Shown: positions 9,140-18,699 of the stretch, piece by piece
Position numbering within the stretch: position 1 is the first letter of the stretch
Layout of the letters: every line of letters starts with the position of its first letter
NCBI RefSeq assembly: GCF_013407935.1
Contig: NZ_JACBZU010000005.1
Span: 62,001-126,000, forward strand
Source: Allomuricauda sp. ARW1Y1
GTDB taxonomy: Bacteria; Bacteroidota; Bacteroidia; Flavobacteriales; Flavobacteriaceae
Direction: 5' to 3'
Length of the DNA stretch: 64,000 nucleotides
Notes under the pieces: model-generated
What the model was told of the DNA's origin: nothing
The model's database searches: none
The model's input: the letters and a program-made list of their open reading frames with translations, nothing else
Program-made: the position numbers and the translations under genes

Positions 9140-9985
9140 TTAAAGACAAAGTGCGGCAGCCCCCAAGATGGGCGTGTCCACCAAATCCGAGATTTCTATT
9201 TTAAAATTTTCTAATTGCTTTTGGTATGCGAATGTTTTGAGTGCCCCATCCATTGCAGATGTAAAAAATGGATGTGCCCTACTAATGGAGCCTCCTAAAA
9301 TGATGGCTTCGGGGGCAAACAAATACAGTATGTTCTTTATCGCCTCCCCTAAATGCACACCATATTCCGCGAAGGCAGCGAGAGCTTGCGCATCATTTTT
9401 CAATGCTCTCCCGTAAAGCGTTTTTGCTGATGTACCATAGACCTTTTCAAAAAAGAAACTGCCCGTATATTCTTCCAGAATACCATCTTTGTAGGATAGC
9501 ATTCCAACTTCTCCGGCACCGCATAAAACTCCGCTATATAATTTATTCTCTATTATGATTCCCATACCAAGCCCTGTTCCCAAGGAAAGGGCAACACAGT
9601 TTGCATAATGCCTTGCTTTTCCGAAATGCTTTTCCCCCAAAGCGAAACAGTTGGCGTCGTTGTTCAAAAAAGCGGGTACGTTGAACCGATCCTCCAAGAG
9701 TTGTTTTAAGGGCACCGTTTTCCAGGACGGAATGTTCTGCACATCAAAAACAACTCCGGAATCTTTGTCTACCACTGCTGGCACCCCAACACCGATGGCG
9801 GTCACGGACTCCGTCATTACTTCTTCAATGGTATCGTATAATTTGGATAGGGAGTTTTCCAGTGGATCCGTTTTCACCACCATGGAATATCCGGTCTGTT
9901 CCACTTTCGTACCCATAACCCTTCCCGATTTAATTTTGGTACCTCCTATATCGACCCCGACAACAGTCCTGTTTTCCTTTTCCAC
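9140..9985 (-). CDS. ROK family sugar kinase, zinc motif missing
   Basis: A 281-residue ROK protein likely to phosphorylate a monosaccharide released by the glycan locus. The ATP-binding DIGGTKIKSG motif, the catalytic-region NNDANCFALGE and the SLGTGLGMGI motif are intact. The usual zinc-binding CxCGxxGCxE segment after the GHxxV motif is absent: after CGAGEVGML the sequence reads SYKDGILEEYTGSFFFE, with no cysteines and with Met in place of the conserved His. The start is a GTG at 9985 that shares its G with the TAG stop of the upstream transporter gene, so the two are translationally coupled. Glucose, fucose-like or amino sugars are all possible substrates. Confidence 0.85.
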   Translation of the reverse strand: MEKENRTVVGVDIGGTKIKSGRVMGTKVEQTGYSMVVKTDPLENSLSKLYDTIEEVMTESVTAIGVGVPAVVDKDSGVVFDVQNIPSWKTVPLKQLLEDRFNVPAFLNNDANCFALGEKHFGKARHYANCVALSLGTGLGMGIIIENKLYSGVLCGAGEVGMLSYKDGILEEYTGSFFFEKVYGTSAKTLYGRALKNDAQALAAFAEYGVHLGEAIKNILYLFAPEAIILGGSISRAHPFFTSAMDGALKTFAYQKQLENFKIEISDLVDTPILGAAALCL

Positions 9986-11241
9986 TAATCCTTTTTTAAA
10001 CGTATCGTCTTATTGTTCACCAAAGGTTTGGCCCAAAATCCTATGGTCAGGATAAAGGCCAAGGGAACCAGTAAAAAGAACATTCCTGATTTCAAGGACA
10101 TCAATTCGCCCAAACCGCCTACTATAAATGGGATTACGGCACCGCCTGCAATGCCCGTACAAAGTATACCGGATAAAGAACCATGATGTTCCTTGACCGA
10201 GTTAAGTGCCAGAGAAAATATGATGGAATACATAACGGATATAAAGAATCCCACTGCAGGAAAACCGATCAACGCCAGTTGTGCCGTTCCGGTAAGGGCC
10301 AAAATCAAACACAGCATGGTAATGGCCGTTGTAAGAATGAGCAGTTTTCTGCTATCCATAAACCTGAGAAGCAAAAGGCCCAGTAAACAACCTACGGTCA
10401 ACATGGCCCAGAAATAGGAAACGGTATCGGCTCCTATGGTCTGTGGGTCAAGGCCATGGTATTGGTTCAGGAATTGGGAAATCCAGTTTCCGACTCCTTG
10501 TTCCGTTCCCACATAGCAAAAGATACCCAGAAAATACAATAGCGTCCATTTGTTCTTCAACAGGTCCCAATAAGAGCCCTTATCCCCTGCCCTTTCTTCC
10601 TCGGTCTTTTCAAATCTGGGATACTTTGTCAAAAAGACATAAACAAACAATAGGAATGAAATGGCCGCAAATACGATGTACAAGGAAACCCAAGGAAACT
10701 CTTTTGGCACCCATCCCCGTAGCATTTCGGCTATGGTATCATCGGTATTGTCCTTGCTTACCAGATACTTGTACAAATAGGGACTAAGGAAGGAAGCGGC
10801 ACCGAAGACCAATTGCGCCAACACCGAGTTGAACGCAAAATGCTCCTCGCCACCGGCGACCCGTAGCATTGGATTGATGATGACCTGTAAAACAGCCATA
10901 CAACAGCCCAACACAAATAACGTAACGCTAAAGACCGCATATTGGGGGAAAATGGCAAACCCCAGGGAAGCAAGGCCCATGACCAAAAATGAAATGGAAA
11001 GCAATGATCGCTCACCATATCTTTCGGATAAAAAGCCCGCCGGTATGGACATGATGCCATAGGCTATAAAGAAAGTGAACGGTAATAGGCCTGTTAAGGT
11101 CAGGCTTAGATCAAAACTATCCTTGACATCCACTATGATGGAGTTGAGAATATTGGTGATAAATGAGATCACAAAGAAAACGATCATCACCAATGCGATA
11201 ATATGGACGTATCTTTTGGTCTTGGGCTTGCTAATATCCAT
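9985..11241 (-). CDS. FucP-like sugar MFS transporter
   Basis: A 418-residue inner-membrane major facilitator protein with 12 predicted hydrophobic segments. The N-terminal part FFVISFITNILNSIIVD, then IPAGFLSERYGERSLL after the second helix, and the AVLQVIINPMLRVAGG stretch in helix 4-5 are characteristic of the L-fucose:H+ symporter (FucP) group, which imports mono- or disaccharides with protons. Its stop overlaps the kinase start by one base, so transport and phosphorylation of the same sugar is the simplest reading. Whether the sugar is fucose, glucose, mannose or an amino sugar is not shown by the sequence. Confidence 0.88.
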   Translation of the reverse strand: MDISKPKTKRYVHIIALVMIVFFVISFITNILNSIIVDVKDSFDLSLTLTGLLPFTFFIAYGIMSIPAGFLSERYGERSLLSISFLVMGLASLGFAIFPQYAVFSVTLFVLGCCMAVLQVIINPMLRVAGGEEHFAFNSVLAQLVFGAASFLSPYLYKYLVSKDNTDDTIAEMLRGWVPKEFPWVSLYIVFAAISFLLFVYVFLTKYPRFEKTEEERAGDKGSYWDLLKNKWTLLYFLGIFCYVGTEQGVGNWISQFLNQYHGLDPQTIGADTVSYFWAMLTVGCLLGLLLLRFMDSRKLLILTTAITMLCLILALTGTAQLALIGFPAVGFFISVMYSIIFSLALNSVKEHHGSLSGILCTGIAGGAVIPFIVGGLGELMSLKSGMFFLLVPLAFILTIGFWAKPLVNNKTIRLKKD

Positions 11242-11294
11242 GGGTGGTGGGTTGGTTATTTATTTTTGGATGCTACCTGGGGTTTTCTTTACCA

Positions 11295-12182
11295 TTATTT
11301 GGTTCCCAACATGGGAAACAACATTTTTATTTCTTCATCCGACGGCTGTTTTCCATACTCGCAGATTTCAAAGAACTCCACTTGTTTCACTTGGGAAACA
11401 TCGACACCTGGGTACCATTTTTTTACGGCCTCCAAAGTACTGGCATCAGGTGCCCTGTTCATCCAAGCCTCCTTTAACCAAGCCAATCTTGCCTTTTCCT
11501 CTGTGGGTATGGTAGAGACGTCTACTCCCCTTGTCCATGGCAACCATTCGAACATTTGTGAATCGTGGGCAGCCAATCCTTTGACTTTGGTATCGATGAC
11601 ATCATCAACAATGACCGCAATATCCTTTTGGAAGGGATAGGGCTTTTTAAAGTGATCGCTCATATACAAAAACACCGGGTTCTTTTTAAGGGGAGGGGTA
11701 TCGGGTGCGACATTGGGTACAATGTTCATGTACGCTGCATCCTGTACTACCGAACCGGCATTTCTATGATCTGGGTGGTAATCGTTTGGCCTTAGTCCCA
11801 AAACGATATCGGCATCCCAGTCCCTAATCCTGCGAATTACCTCCAATCTCACATTAAGGGTCGGGAACAATTCGCCATCGTGATTGTCCAATACCTCATA
11901 CTCGGATATCCCCAACGCTTTTGCAGCGTCCTTGGCCTCTTGCCTGCGTTTTTTGGCCAAAACTCCACCTCCCATCGCATAATGACCTGCATCACCATTG
12001 GTCAAGGACAAAAACTTCACATTATGGCCCATTTTTGCAAACAAGGCCGCCGTGCCCCCAAATTTGGAGTCGCAATCATCCGGATGTGCTCCAATGGCTA
12101 AAATGTTCAATACTTTTTTTTGTTGGGCCTGAATGGTTGAAAATGCAAAGCATAGACAAATGGCCAGTACTAATTTTTTCAT
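11295..12182 (-). CDS. secreted PIG-L family deacetylase
   Basis: A zinc-dependent N-deacetylase of the PIG-L/LmbE family, which removes acetyl groups from N-acetylglucosamine-type sugars. The metal motif AHPDD and the second metal ligand pair HPDH (in RPNDYHPDHRNAG) are present. I start it at the ATG at 12182, giving 295 residues with a clean signal peptide (MKKLVLAICLCFAFSTIQAQ), rather than 22 codons further up. Export to the periplasm is notable, since many characterised bacterial family members are cytoplasmic. It lies between susD and the sugar transporter in the glycan operon, which suggests that the imported glycan carries N-acetyl groups that are removed before uptake. Confidence 0.88.
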   Translation of the reverse strand: MKKLVLAICLCFAFSTIQAQQKKVLNILAIGAHPDDCDSKFGGTAALFAKMGHNVKFLSLTNGDAGHYAMGGGVLAKKRRQEAKDAAKALGISEYEVLDNHDGELFPTLNVRLEVIRRIRDWDADIVLGLRPNDYHPDHRNAGSVVQDAAYMNIVPNVAPDTPPLKKNPVFLYMSDHFKKPYPFQKDIAVIVDDVIDTKVKGLAAHDSQMFEWLPWTRGVDVSTIPTEEKARLAWLKEAWMNRAPDASTLEAVKKWYPGVDVSQVKQVEFFEICEYGKQPSDEEIKMLFPMLGTK

Positions 12183-12232
12183 GTTGTTTTGGATAAATGG
12201 TTCATTAAAATTTTTCAGTTCAAGGTCTGGTC

Positions 12233-12246
12233 GTCCCGCAAGGGAC
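12233..12246 (-). other. short perfect hairpin upstream of the PIG-L gene
   Basis: GTCCC-TTGC-GGGAC on the minus strand, a 5-bp GC-rich stem with a four-base loop, in the 200-base gap between susD and the PIG-L gene. No T-run follows, so it is not a standard terminator. It could stabilise a processed mRNA end or tune expression between the two genes, but this is only a guess. Confidence 0.4.
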
Positions 12247-12384
12247 AACTATCACGGTGACATGTTTTAAAGCGATTAATTCGGTGATTCACCTAAAGCA
12301 ATAAGTAGGAAATTCACGGTTTGGGATCAATCAAACTAACCTAATGAATGAAAACATGCACTTGTTTTTAATGTCTTTGCTTAT

Positions 12385-13764
12385 TTAGTTCTGTACAAAG
12401 TTTGGATTGATGTCAATTTCCCTTTGCGGGATAAAGAAGTACTCACGGGTATCCGTTATGAAGTCCTCTGCCTCTAGGACCTTATTTACGGCACCAAAGC
12501 GTTTGAGGTCGGGCCATCGGTGATTCTCAAAAGCGAGCTCTACCCTTCTTTCCTGTAGCAACTTGTCTTGAAAAGTCCCTGGTGTCGAAGCATCGATATC
12601 CGGAAGCCCTGCTCTGTTCCTTACCTCGTTGATTAGGTCGTAACTCTCCGAGCTTTCCCCCAAGGCTTCTGCCAGCATGAGGAGCACATCAGCATATCGA
12701 AAGACCACAAAATTGATATCGGAGTCGTTTTCAATGGCCAAATCGGATTGGTATTTTCGGACATGCCTGGCTTCGACCACCTCTCCTTCCGCGTTGATAT
12801 AGGTGGCACCCATGGATACCTCATATCTCAAGTCCCCGTCCTCATAGGCCTCTTGCATGGAAATGGTAGGACGGTTACGTCCAAACCCAGCTCCGGTCTG
12901 CAAATCGGTACTTGGTGAAAAATCATTGGTGAAAACGCTTCCTTGGCCAATTCCACCACTGATATATTGCACTTCAAATATCGACTCGGCATTATTTTCA
13001 TTGGCAACGCCCCATAAATCGGCATAATTGGGCAACAGTTCGTAGCCATAGTTCCCAATAATGCGTCTTAAGACGGTTTCCGCTTCCGAATTGTTGCCCA
13101 AGGTCAGCAGTACTTTGGCCAGTAAGGTTGCGGCAGCGCCTTTGGTCGCTTTTCCCACCTCGTTCCCTGAGTAGGAAACGGGAAGGTTTGCCTCCGCCTC
13201 GGTCAAATCTGTCACCAATTGTTGCAATATGGTGGTCTCATCGACCTGCACCAATTCATCACCGCTAACAAAAGGGGTCAGTTGCAGCGGAATATTTCCA
13301 AAACCGATGGCCATGTGATAATAGACCAACGATCGAATGAACAAGGCTTCCCCTGTAATCCTATTTTTGAGTTCCGCATCCAATTCGATGGGAGGTATAC
13401 GATCTAAAATGACATTGCAGTTGGCAATTACCCGATATGACTCGCTCCAAGCTGCGGTAATCTGTTCATTGAGCGCATCCTCCGTAAAGGAATTGATTTC
13501 AGTATACTGCCTCGCCAAACCAGTGGCATCCGGGCCTTGGTCGGTATTGTCGCTGCGCATCTCGAACATCGTCCAATAACCCCGTCCGTAGATACCCGTA
13601 CTCTGTAGGCCTGCATAGCTGGCATTAATGGCCACCTCAAAGTCTTCCGGGGCATTGTAAAAGTCTGCCTCATTTCTGTTGGAAATTGGGGCAAGATCAG
13701 TAAATTCTTCACTACACCCGGTCAATAAAGCCGTACATAGCATCATATATAAAATTCGTTTCAT
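12385..13764 (-). CDS. susD: SusD/RagB family outer-membrane glycan-binding lipoprotein
   Basis: The 459-residue surface lipoprotein partner of the SusC channel; it captures oligosaccharides at the cell surface. A lipoprotein signal (ALLTGC, Cys at 16) is followed by the family start SEEFTDLAPISNRNEADFYN. The mid-region contains the helical TPR-like part (IRSLVYYHMAIGFGNIPL), and the C-terminus has the typical LLQERRVELAFENHRWPDLKRFG motif. It lies 18 bases after the susC stop on the same strand. The symbol names the family, not starch specificity. Confidence 0.95.
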   Translation of the reverse strand: MKRILYMMLCTALLTGCSEEFTDLAPISNRNEADFYNAPEDFEVAINASYAGLQSTGIYGRGYWTMFEMRSDNTDQGPDATGLARQYTEINSFTEDALNEQITAAWSESYRVIANCNVILDRIPPIELDAELKNRITGEALFIRSLVYYHMAIGFGNIPLQLTPFVSGDELVQVDETTILQQLVTDLTEAEANLPVSYSGNEVGKATKGAAATLLAKVLLTLGNNSEAETVLRRIIGNYGYELLPNYADLWGVANENNAESIFEVQYISGGIGQGSVFTNDFSPSTDLQTGAGFGRNRPTISMQEAYEDGDLRYEVSMGATYINAEGEVVEARHVRKYQSDLAIENDSDINFVVFRYADVLLMLAEALGESSESYDLINEVRNRAGLPDIDASTPGTFQDKLLQERRVELAFENHRWPDLKRFGAVNKVLEAEDFITDTREYFFIPQREIDINPNFVQN

Positions 13765-13782
13765 CTTTCTGAGGTTTTTAGG

Positions 13783-16700
13783 TTAGAACTTAAGGTTTAC
13801 GCCCATGGTAAAGGATTTGGTCAATGGAAATGCCCCATAGTCCTCCCCAGGTGTCAAACTGTTCGTTGTAATACTGCTCACCTCTGGGTTATAGCCAAGA
13901 TAATCGGTTATGGTAAAGAGGTTGGTGGCGGTAACATAGAACCTAAGTCTCTGGATCTTACTTCCAAAAAAATTATCCGTTGGCAGCGTATAACCCAGGG
14001 TCACGTTACGCAAACGTACGTAAGACCCATCCTCAACTTGAAAAGAAGAGGGCCTGTTATTGTTCCCATGGTTCCCGGACAATCTATCCGCCCTGGGAAT
14101 GGACCCGTTCCCCGGGTCGGAAGGGGATCTCCAACGTTCGTTGAAAACTGCGTAGGAATTGAAATTGGCCTCTCCGTTCTTCATGTGCCGGGAGGTCAGG
14201 TTCAATATTTCATTGCCCTCCGTTCCTTGAATCAAAAAGCTAAAATCAATGTTTTTGAAAGTCAGTCGATTGTTGATACCCCAAATAAAATCAGGGAAAT
14301 AACTACCGGTAACGGTCCTGTCGTCCGGGGTGATCTGTCCATCCCCGTTGATATCCTTGAACCTAAAGTCACCCGGTGCTGGATCGGGAGCTTGGGTATC
14401 GACCGGTGCATTGGCGATTTCCTCTTGCGACTGATAGATACCATCTACCACATATCCATAATAACTGCCGATAGGATCCCCTACCTGGGTGACGTGCCTT
14501 ACGCCTGCACTTCCGGAAGAGAATATGGGCTCATTGTCTACATTCAATGACAGTACTTCATTTTTATTGGTTGCAAAATTGACATCCGTATTCCAAGTAA
14601 AGTCGCCTACAAAATTCTTGGTGCTCAGGGCGATTTCAAAACCTGAGTTTTTTACTTCTCCCAGATTTCTCAAGTTGGTCTCAAATCCAGATACGGAAGA
14701 AATGGCCACATTCAACAATAAATCCTTTGTGCGCGTATCATAATAGTCCGCCAAAACGAAGACCCTGTTATTGAACAAGCCCAATTCGATACCTGCATTG
14801 ATCTGCTCGGATTTTTCCCAGGTCAAGTTAGGATTGGGTATGGTGCTTTGTACCAGTCCATTGATCTGGTTGCCCCCGAGATTATAGTTTTGAGGCGCAA
14901 GAAGCCCTACGGCACCGTAGTTGGGAATCTCAAAGTTTCCAGTCTGACCCCAGCTAAGGCGGAGCTTTAACTCAGATATGGATTCTGAATCCCTTAAAAA
15001 TGTCTCCTCGTTCAATCGCCAACCTACAGAAAAGGATGGGAAGTAGCCGGTCTGATTGTTTTTACCAAATCGTGAGGACTTATCTGAACGAATCGTTCCA
15101 GTGAACAAGTATTTGTCCTTGTAGCTATAATTCACCCTAAAAAGGGCAGACAACAAGGACCACTGTTCCTGTATAGAGGTTCCGCCAAATACCTGCCCCC
15201 CACTAATGGTCGGGACCAAATCATCCGGGTAATTATTGGCAAGTACCTGTTTTAAGGTCAGGTTATCCTTTTGAGCGGTATAACCGAGTACCGCATCGAC
15301 ATAATGATCCCCATATTCCTTTTTAAAATTCAAGGTGTTTTCCCAGAGCCAATTGGTCTCTGTGGAAGAGGACGCTTGACCGTATGGGTTACCATCCGCT
15401 GAATTTCGGAACAATAGGGAGCTTGCCCGGTAAAAGTCTTGGTTGAAGAGATTGATATAAACACCCCCAAACGTTTTAAAACTCAATTCCGGTAGGATGT
15501 CATAGGTCAATCCAAGGGTTCCCCTTGTCTGGAATTGGAATATCTGGTCATCCACAGCCTCTATGATAGCCAAAGGGTTACTAGCCGTTGTGGTACCACC
15601 GCCCAAATACGATTGATTGTTCAATTGATTGATCGTACCATCTGGATTGTAAGGGCTTACGGTTGGCGAGTGTACGATACCGGAATAAACGATTCCTGGA
15701 GGGGTTGCAAAATAAGGTGCAGATGCCGGTACCCTTTGATTTTCGGTCACTGTTGGGGCCAAACGCACATCCAAGTTCAATTTTTCTGTCAATTGGGAAT
15801 TGAGATTAAGCAAAACTGTATAACGCTCAAACTTGGCCTTATCAATAATTCCTGTTTGTGAAAAATATCCCGAGGAAAGATAAAAACTGGTCTTGTTTCG
15901 TATCGGTGAGGCATAGGAAAAATTATAACTCTGTACAATACCTGTTTTAAAAAGTAAATCTTGCCAATCTGTATCCGTGCCATCCCAGTTGATAAAAGAT
16001 TCAGGCATTTCGTAATTGGTGTTACCTCTGTCGCCAGGACCAATGGGGTCATCTATGGACGCTCCGTCCACCGACTGAAGATAGGCGTTGTTCCTGGCAT
16101 CCCTTGTAAAATCGATCAACTCCGGTGCGTTCATTAGATCAAGCTTATTGGCCACAGATTGGAGGCTTAAGAATGAATCAAAGGAAAACACCCCTTCATC
16201 TCCATTAGAACCTTTTTTGGTGGTAATCAATAAAACCCCATTGCCACCCCTAGAGCCATAGATAGCAGCGGCACTGGCATCTTTCAAGACCTGAATGGAT
16301 TCAATATCGTTAGGGTTTAGCGTGGCCAGTGGATTGATCGTTGGTGGCTGAAAGGCCGATCGCCTGTTTGACACCCCACCCAATTGGCTGGAGGAGGTAA
16401 GGTTCCGTGAAATAGGAATCCCGTCCACAACAAATAGTGGGTCATTTCCCGCCGAAATGGAACCTGAACCCCGTACCCTGATATTGGGAGCGGCGCCGGG
16501 CTCACCCGACACCTCCTGTACTTGAACACCGGTCACCTGACCAATGAGTGCGGCTTCTGGAGTAAGGGCCGGAACCTCGGTAATGGTCTCGGAACTGACG
16601 GAGATTACTGACCCGGTAACTTTCTTTTTTGCCAAAGTACCGTAACCGACAACGACCACCTCATCCAATGAGGCAGCGTCTTCTTCCATAGTAACGGTTA

Positions 16701-17304
16701 CCGTAGTAAGACCGGCAACATTCACCTCTTTAGGCCTAAATCCTATGTAGGAGACCTGGATCACTGTCACTCCCGAGGGCAAGTTAATTTCAAAATTACC
16801 ATCAAAATCGGTAGTAACACCTACAGTGGTTCCTTTTGCAATAATACTGGCGCCTGCCAAAGGAATCCCGGACTCATCCAACACCAGACCGGTCAAGGTG
16901 GATTGTGGGTTATCCTGTTCAACCTTTCGTTGTGGGACCAAGTTGGGCAAGGATTCAGTCTTTTTCTTAATGACTATCTGCCTTGCAATGATCTTAAAAG
17001 TAAGGTCTGTACCCTTAAAAACCTCCTCAAAAAAGTCGGCTACACAGCGATTTTTACCAAGAACGGTAACTTTTCGGTCCAGGTCCACCTCCGAAGCCTC
17101 ATAAAAAAACTTGTACCCTGTTGTTTGGGTGACGGTCTCAAAAACTTCGCTCAGTTTGGTATCGAAAAAGCTTTTGTCCACCTTGTCGTACTGTGCACAG
17201 GAAGCTGCATTGACCTGACCAAAAAAGAGGATCAGAAATAGGCCGTACAGCATGTTTTTGCCCAATTTTGGGCATGATGCACCTTTAGTTATGGTTTTTT
17301 TCAT
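13783..17304 (-). CDS. susC: SusC/RagA TonB-dependent transporter with N-terminal STN domain
   Basis: A 1173-residue outer-membrane TonB-dependent channel that imports oligosaccharides captured by SusD. In order: signal peptide (about 1-38), STN domain (about 45-115, TKLSEVFETVTQTTGYKFFYE), a carboxypeptidase-regulatory-like beta domain (about 135-210, GTTVGVTTDFDGNFEINLPSG), plug with VVVVGYGTLAKKKVTGSV, and a 22-strand barrel ending in SFTMGVNLKF with terminal Phe. The STN domain is the part that contacts FecR-type anti-sigma factors, and such a gene lies immediately upstream, so binding of substrate probably triggers the sigma factor at 18700. The symbol names the family only. Confidence 0.96.
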   Translation of the reverse strand: MKKTITKGASCPKLGKNMLYGLFLILFFGQVNAASCAQYDKVDKSFFDTKLSEVFETVTQTTGYKFFYEASEVDLDRKVTVLGKNRCVADFFEEVFKGTDLTFKIIARQIVIKKKTESLPNLVPQRKVEQDNPQSTLTGLVLDESGIPLAGASIIAKGTTVGVTTDFDGNFEINLPSGVTVIQVSYIGFRPKEVNVAGLTTVTVTMEEDAASLDEVVVVGYGTLAKKKVTGSVISVSSETITEVPALTPEAALIGQVTGVQVQEVSGEPGAAPNIRVRGSGSISAGNDPLFVVDGIPISRNLTSSSQLGGVSNRRSAFQPPTINPLATLNPNDIESIQVLKDASAAAIYGSRGGNGVLLITTKKGSNGDEGVFSFDSFLSLQSVANKLDLMNAPELIDFTRDARNNAYLQSVDGASIDDPIGPGDRGNTNYEMPESFINWDGTDTDWQDLLFKTGIVQSYNFSYASPIRNKTSFYLSSGYFSQTGIIDKAKFERYTVLLNLNSQLTEKLNLDVRLAPTVTENQRVPASAPYFATPPGIVYSGIVHSPTVSPYNPDGTINQLNNQSYLGGGTTTASNPLAIIEAVDDQIFQFQTRGTLGLTYDILPELSFKTFGGVYINLFNQDFYRASSLLFRNSADGNPYGQASSSTETNWLWENTLNFKKEYGDHYVDAVLGYTAQKDNLTLKQVLANNYPDDLVPTISGGQVFGGTSIQEQWSLLSALFRVNYSYKDKYLFTGTIRSDKSSRFGKNNQTGYFPSFSVGWRLNEETFLRDSESISELKLRLSWGQTGNFEIPNYGAVGLLAPQNYNLGGNQINGLVQSTIPNPNLTWEKSEQINAGIELGLFNNRVFVLADYYDTRTKDLLLNVAISSVSGFETNLRNLGEVKNSGFEIALSTKNFVGDFTWNTDVNFATNKNEVLSLNVDNEPIFSSGSAGVRHVTQVGDPIGSYYGYVVDGIYQSQEEIANAPVDTQAPDPAPGDFRFKDINGDGQITPDDRTVTGSYFPDFIWGINNRLTFKNIDFSFLIQGTEGNEILNLTSRHMKNGEANFNSYAVFNERWRSPSDPGNGSIPRADRLSGNHGNNNRPSSFQVEDGSYVRLRNVTLGYTLPTDNFFGSKIQRLRFYVTATNLFTITDYLGYNPEVSSITTNSLTPGEDYGAFPLTKSFTMGVNLKF

Positions 17305-17366
17305 AATTGAATTAGTGTAGTTAGTTAGTAATTGTTTTTTGGTTATTGGTTTTTACTTCATAGGCA

Positions 17367-18545
17367 CTATTGTTTATGAGGTTCATTTATTATTATCATT
17401 TCATTTTTTAGGTAATAACTAAATTGGGTATGCGCCTGTATGGTTCTAAGGACGCGATCAATATTTTCTTCATCGAACATACCCGTAAAACGTCTTTCTT
17501 CAAGCTGTTCAAATCTATTGTCTATCTGGATGCCGTAATGTCGTTCCAACCTTTTGATGATTTTGCCCATGGGCTCGTTCTCAAAAACAAGGATTCCCTT
17601 GGTCCATGAGATGTAGGGGGAAACATCGACATCTTCGATAAGAAATTCGTTGCCTTCCCTTGGATTACTGGAGGCCTTTTGGGAAGGTTTGAGCATTTGC
17701 TCTCCTTCCAGCGACTCCCTGAAAAGTGTTCCTACCCCAACTGAACCTTCAACCAAGACCACCTCATTGATTTCATCTTCTGGGTAGGCCGAAACATTGA
17801 AAACTGTACCATAGACCTGGGTATACATTTTGGAGGTCCGTACAATAAATGGTTTATTCGGGTTCTTGGCCACCTCGAAATAGGCTTCTCCTGTTACAAG
17901 CACCTCTCTCCGGTCAGCACCTTCAAAACTTGATGGGTATGTCATGGTCGAGCCCGCATTGAGCATTACAACGGAACCATCGTCCAGTGTTACCGATAGA
18001 CGCTCACCTATGGGTACACTTAAAGTGTTTTTGCGTGTAGACCCACTGGTTTTTCCGTTGTCCCTTTGTGTCAACACCCCGTTGATCACTGAGACCTCCG
18101 TAGTTCCATTTTTGCTTTTAACGGTATTGTTTGATGATGGTTTCAAGACCAGTACCTCTCCATTGTCCAGTTCCAAGGTAATCTGGTCGGGACCTACATT
18201 CAGAGGAACCTTTTCAAATAGTTGCTGATTTAGAAGAAAGTATAATGAGGACCCCAAGAAAATAACCGCAATTGCAGCATATTTCCAGAGGTAAGGACGG
18301 CTGTAAAGGCCTTTCACCTTTCCATTTTCCTTGCTCTTAATGGTATGCAGGAACTGCTCAAAGGCCACCTCGGTATCCCATGGCCTATCCTCGTAATTGA
18401 CCAGATAGTCGGCTTGTACCAACTTTTTAAAGACTTCTTTGTTGTTTCCTTTCTTTACCCATTCATATAAAATGGCCAATTCTTCCTGGGAAGCCTCTTG
18501 GTTGATATACCTAGTGATGATTCTTCTAATATCAAGTTTGGTCAT
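17367..18545 (-). CDS. FecR family anti-sigma factor
   Basis: A 392-residue inner-membrane regulator. The first 85 residues are the cytoplasmic part that binds the sigma factor; a single membrane segment follows (about 88-108, YAAIAVIFLGSSLYFLL). The periplasmic part contains the FecR domain (TSKMYTQVYGTVFNVSAYP) and a C-terminal DUF4974 region (GILVFENEPMGKIIKRLERHYGIQ). It sits between the sigma gene and susC on the same strand, the normal order for a trans-envelope signalling system: the SusC STN domain signals to FecR, which releases the sigma factor. Confidence 0.94.
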   Translation of the reverse strand: MTKLDIRRIITRYINQEASQEELAILYEWVKKGNNKEVFKKLVQADYLVNYEDRPWDTEVAFEQFLHTIKSKENGKVKGLYSRPYLWKYAAIAVIFLGSSLYFLLNQQLFEKVPLNVGPDQITLELDNGEVLVLKPSSNNTVKSKNGTTEVSVINGVLTQRDNGKTSGSTRKNTLSVPIGERLSVTLDDGSVVMLNAGSTMTYPSSFEGADRREVLVTGEAYFEVAKNPNKPFIVRTSKMYTQVYGTVFNVSAYPEDEINEVVLVEGSVGVGTLFRESLEGEQMLKPSQKASSNPREGNEFLIEDVDVSPYISWTKGILVFENEPMGKIIKRLERHYGIQIDNRFEQLEERRFTGMFDEENIDRVLRTIQAHTQFSYYLKNEMIIINEPHKQ

Positions 18546-18699
18546 TTGATGTATTTTGTCACTTTATCAAGAGACGTAACTTTTTCAAAAAACCCTTATA
18601 GAAACCTAAAATTTTAACATTTTAAATGGAGAAAGTACATATATAACCCACTTATTGTGGAAATCCAACCACGATAAAGCAATAATGGAATGGTGAAAA

